A DNA stretch of 64,000 nucleotides. It comes from Athripsodes cinereus. Taxonomy: Eukaryota > Arthropoda > Insecta > Trichoptera > Leptoceridae. The notes beneath the pieces were generated by a model, which had not been told where the DNA came from, made no database searches, and was given only the letters and a program-made list of their open reading frames with translations. This document shows positions 62,400 through 64,000 of the stretch, piece by piece. The position numbers and the translations under genes are program-made. Positions within the stretch are counted from its first letter, which is position 1. Each line of letters opens with the position of its first letter. Where the stretch lies: NCBI GenBank assembly GCA_947579605.1, contig OX388321.1:23055614-23119613 (forward strand), written 5' to 3'.

Positions 62400-62960
62400 A
62401 ATTTGCCGAATAACAAAAATCTTCAGAATCTTTGGTATTCAAATGGTTACTACAACTAGGTACAACAACTTTACAATCACGATCACGATACATCCCACAA
62501 CTAGGACAGCCAGCGGACAAAATGCATGTAACAAACATGCAGATTTTGTCTTCACTATCGATAAAAAATAAAGCGTTCGGTATGGCTGACATGCCTCATA
62601 GCTACATTGGAGATGTTAAGCGTCTTTTACTCGAAGTTTTACGATCATCTGCCTTTTACAGGACACACTAAAGCTACTCCTGTCGTAAATTGTTTTGGCA
62701 CAGTGAGGAGAAGAACTTGAATATTTTTTGCGTACAGTTGTCCCGCTGGCTACCCCGTGCCATAATAGTATGAATAAATGAATGATAATACTAAGAAAAA
62801 AGGTTTCCTATTTCGCGATGAGGTATGCCAACCATTCCGAGTGTTTTGTTTATTATGGCATGGAAAGGAAAAACTGTATGCACAAACTGTGTATTCGGGC
62901 TACCCCACTAATGAAAATGCCTTGTTGGTAGAATTTGAAGAAATGATGAATATGTAGAAA
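62400..62960. repeat. Cluster of S3 copies (inverted and direct)
   Basis: The inverse 3' part at 62480-62560 (CATCCCACAACTAGGACAGC, GCAGATTTTGTCTTCACTAT), an inverse head word at about 62645 (CATCTGCCTTTTACAGGACA), a direct 3' part at 62700-62775 (GTCCCGCTGGCTACCCCGTG) and a second direct copy at 62810-62950 (GCGATGAGGTATGCCAACCA). S3 inserted here at least three times. Confidence 0.72.
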
Positions 62961-63079
62961 TCTTTTGTGTAGGTAGGTGTATTTTACTGTAAAATGTGTC
63001 TAAAAATAGTGGTTCAAATAAAAGCATTGAAATATAGTACAATGTCATTAATCCCTATTCTAGGGAGAACAGAGTAAAA

Positions 63080-63250
63080 TTAAGCCTCTCCATTCAGAGC
63101 ATATCTGCAACATCACCTCTTCAAGGTCAATTCTTCGTATGACATTCTTTACACTTTGATGTTGCTATCATCGGAACGAAAAATTGTGAAAGAGGGAAGG
63201 ACCAAAGCCACCAGAATCATTTTGAACGAAAGAAAAATGCTTTTTTAGTC
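63080..63250 (-). mobile_element. LINE-D 3'-end fragment (decayed)
   Basis: CCTCTCCATTCAGAGCATAT, CATCACCTCTTCAAGGTCAA, TTTGATGTTGCTATCATCGG and AAATTGTGAAAGAGGGAAGG follow the order of 36760-36870. Confidence 0.82.
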
Positions 63251-63589
63251 ATCTATTGTCAGTCACTTTCACAACGTTATAAAAAAATCGAAATATAAGA
63301 ATTAAAATTATACTATTCATAATATGCCATAGACTATACAAAATATATCTATGAACAAATAATAATCCATAGACAAACAACGTGGCGCAATATGTACGTA
63401 GCCAAATGTTCCTAACCGCAATAAAGTGACAGATGTCACTGTTCCAGAATGGAATGGTTCCAGATTGGATAGGATGTACAAAATACATGTACATATTATA
63501 TTATTATACCAAGCAGATTATAATATTATAACTTAAACATTGCATTGCTACAATTGAAGTGTCACACATTGTTTCCACAGTACATTTTC
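63251..63589. other. No gene recognised
   Basis: AT-rich, no recognisable feature. Confidence 0.45.
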
Positions 63590-63860
63590 CATTAATAATA
63601 ACATAATAATAACATAACATGCATAGACAGTTCACACAGATCGAGCTAGTCCCAAAGTAATGTGTGAATCTTGTATTTTAGGTACCCAACGCGACGATAA
63701 ACATATATACAATGCACTAAACACATAATACATGTAACACCCAGACCCAGAACAATTTGAAAAATGTCATTCTTCACTTTGCCCTGGCCGGGAATCGAAC
63801 CCGAGACCTCGTGACTCAGAGGCAAGAGCGTTACCTCCGCGCCACACCGGGCATTTATCT
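63590..63860 (-). mobile_element. tRNA-derived SINE (SINE2), complete
   Basis: Minus strand: head GGTGTGGCGCGGAGGTAACG, CTCTTGCCTCTGAGTCACGA, box B GGGTTCGATTCCCGGCC, then AAGTGAAGAATGACATTTTT, TGTTACATGTATTATGTGTT and GATCGAGCTAGTC...CTGTGTGAACTGTCTATGC. Box A and box B are better preserved than in the 43275 copy. Confidence 0.9.
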
Positions 63861-63861
63861 G

Positions 63862-64000
63862 ACTATACCAAAACACCGCATCCCTTTTGGATTAGGCAGT
63901 TAGGGACTGAACGCTAATTCAACCTGTGTTTGAACACTAGGTGCTTTCACTTTTTTCACATTCATCCAGTTAGTTCTTCATATTTTATATGCACGAGAAT
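63862..64000 (-). mobile_element. LINE-A 3' tail running off the window
   Basis: ACTATACCAAAACACCGCAT, CCCTTTTGGATTAGGCAG, then TTTTTTCACATTCATCCAGT and TATATGCACGAG parallel the 55700-55850 module. Degenerate. Confidence 0.65.

Overview
The window is AT-rich animal nuclear DNA, most likely from an insect. The evidence is the mix of repeats (Ty3/gypsy with insect-type Gag, RTE- and CR1/Jockey-like LINE debris, hAT and PIF/Harbinger elements, tRNA-derived SINEs) and the frequent gtaggtacctac-like strings seen in many insect genomes. The order is not certain; Lepidoptera or Hemiptera would fit. I found no convincing host protein-coding gene, rRNA or functional tRNA. Almost every open frame that can be interpreted belongs to a mobile element, so the window looks intergenic or intronic.

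The best-preserved object is a Ty3/gypsy LTR retrotransposon at 9224-15179. It has two apparently identical 577-bp LTRs, a primer binding site, gag, pol (protease, reverse transcriptase, RNase H), integrase and a polypurine tract, but no env. Gag and pol are joined by a canonical -1 slippery heptamer. A single in-frame TAA separates RNase H from integrase. The element sits inside an older LINE tail, and the empty site can be reconstructed with a 4-5 bp duplication.

DNA transposons: four hAT-type elements have 8-bp target duplications (4271-6286, 19495-19992, 45160-48155, 50808-51901), and a fifth, older one (24596-25837) hosts a nested PIF/Harbinger element (24956-25656). There is a second PIF-like MITE at 33010-33524 and several foldback elements. 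LINE debris: I label four recurring 3'-end families A-D, plus reverse-transcriptase fragments (22840-23262, 29955-30195) and CR1/Jockey-like C-termini. SINEs: two tRNA-headed families, plus a family called S3 here whose 3' end matches that of LINE-A.

The most interesting signal is a dispersed set of hammerhead-ribozyme-like motifs (15939-15971, 20991-21035, 26447-26485, 30922-30965, 34978-35066, 61313-61346, 62198-62233, with weaker ones at 36546-36578, 42105-42155 and 56660-56700). The copies share one architecture: CUGANGA-like core, one extra base, stem II, GAA, short palindromic stem III, cleavage base. Their stem II and stem III sequences differ while pairing is kept. They also share a downstream AATAAA...TGGAA-like segment, and two lie within long inverted repeats. 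They look like terminal repeats of a Penelope-like or retrozyme-like retroelement family.
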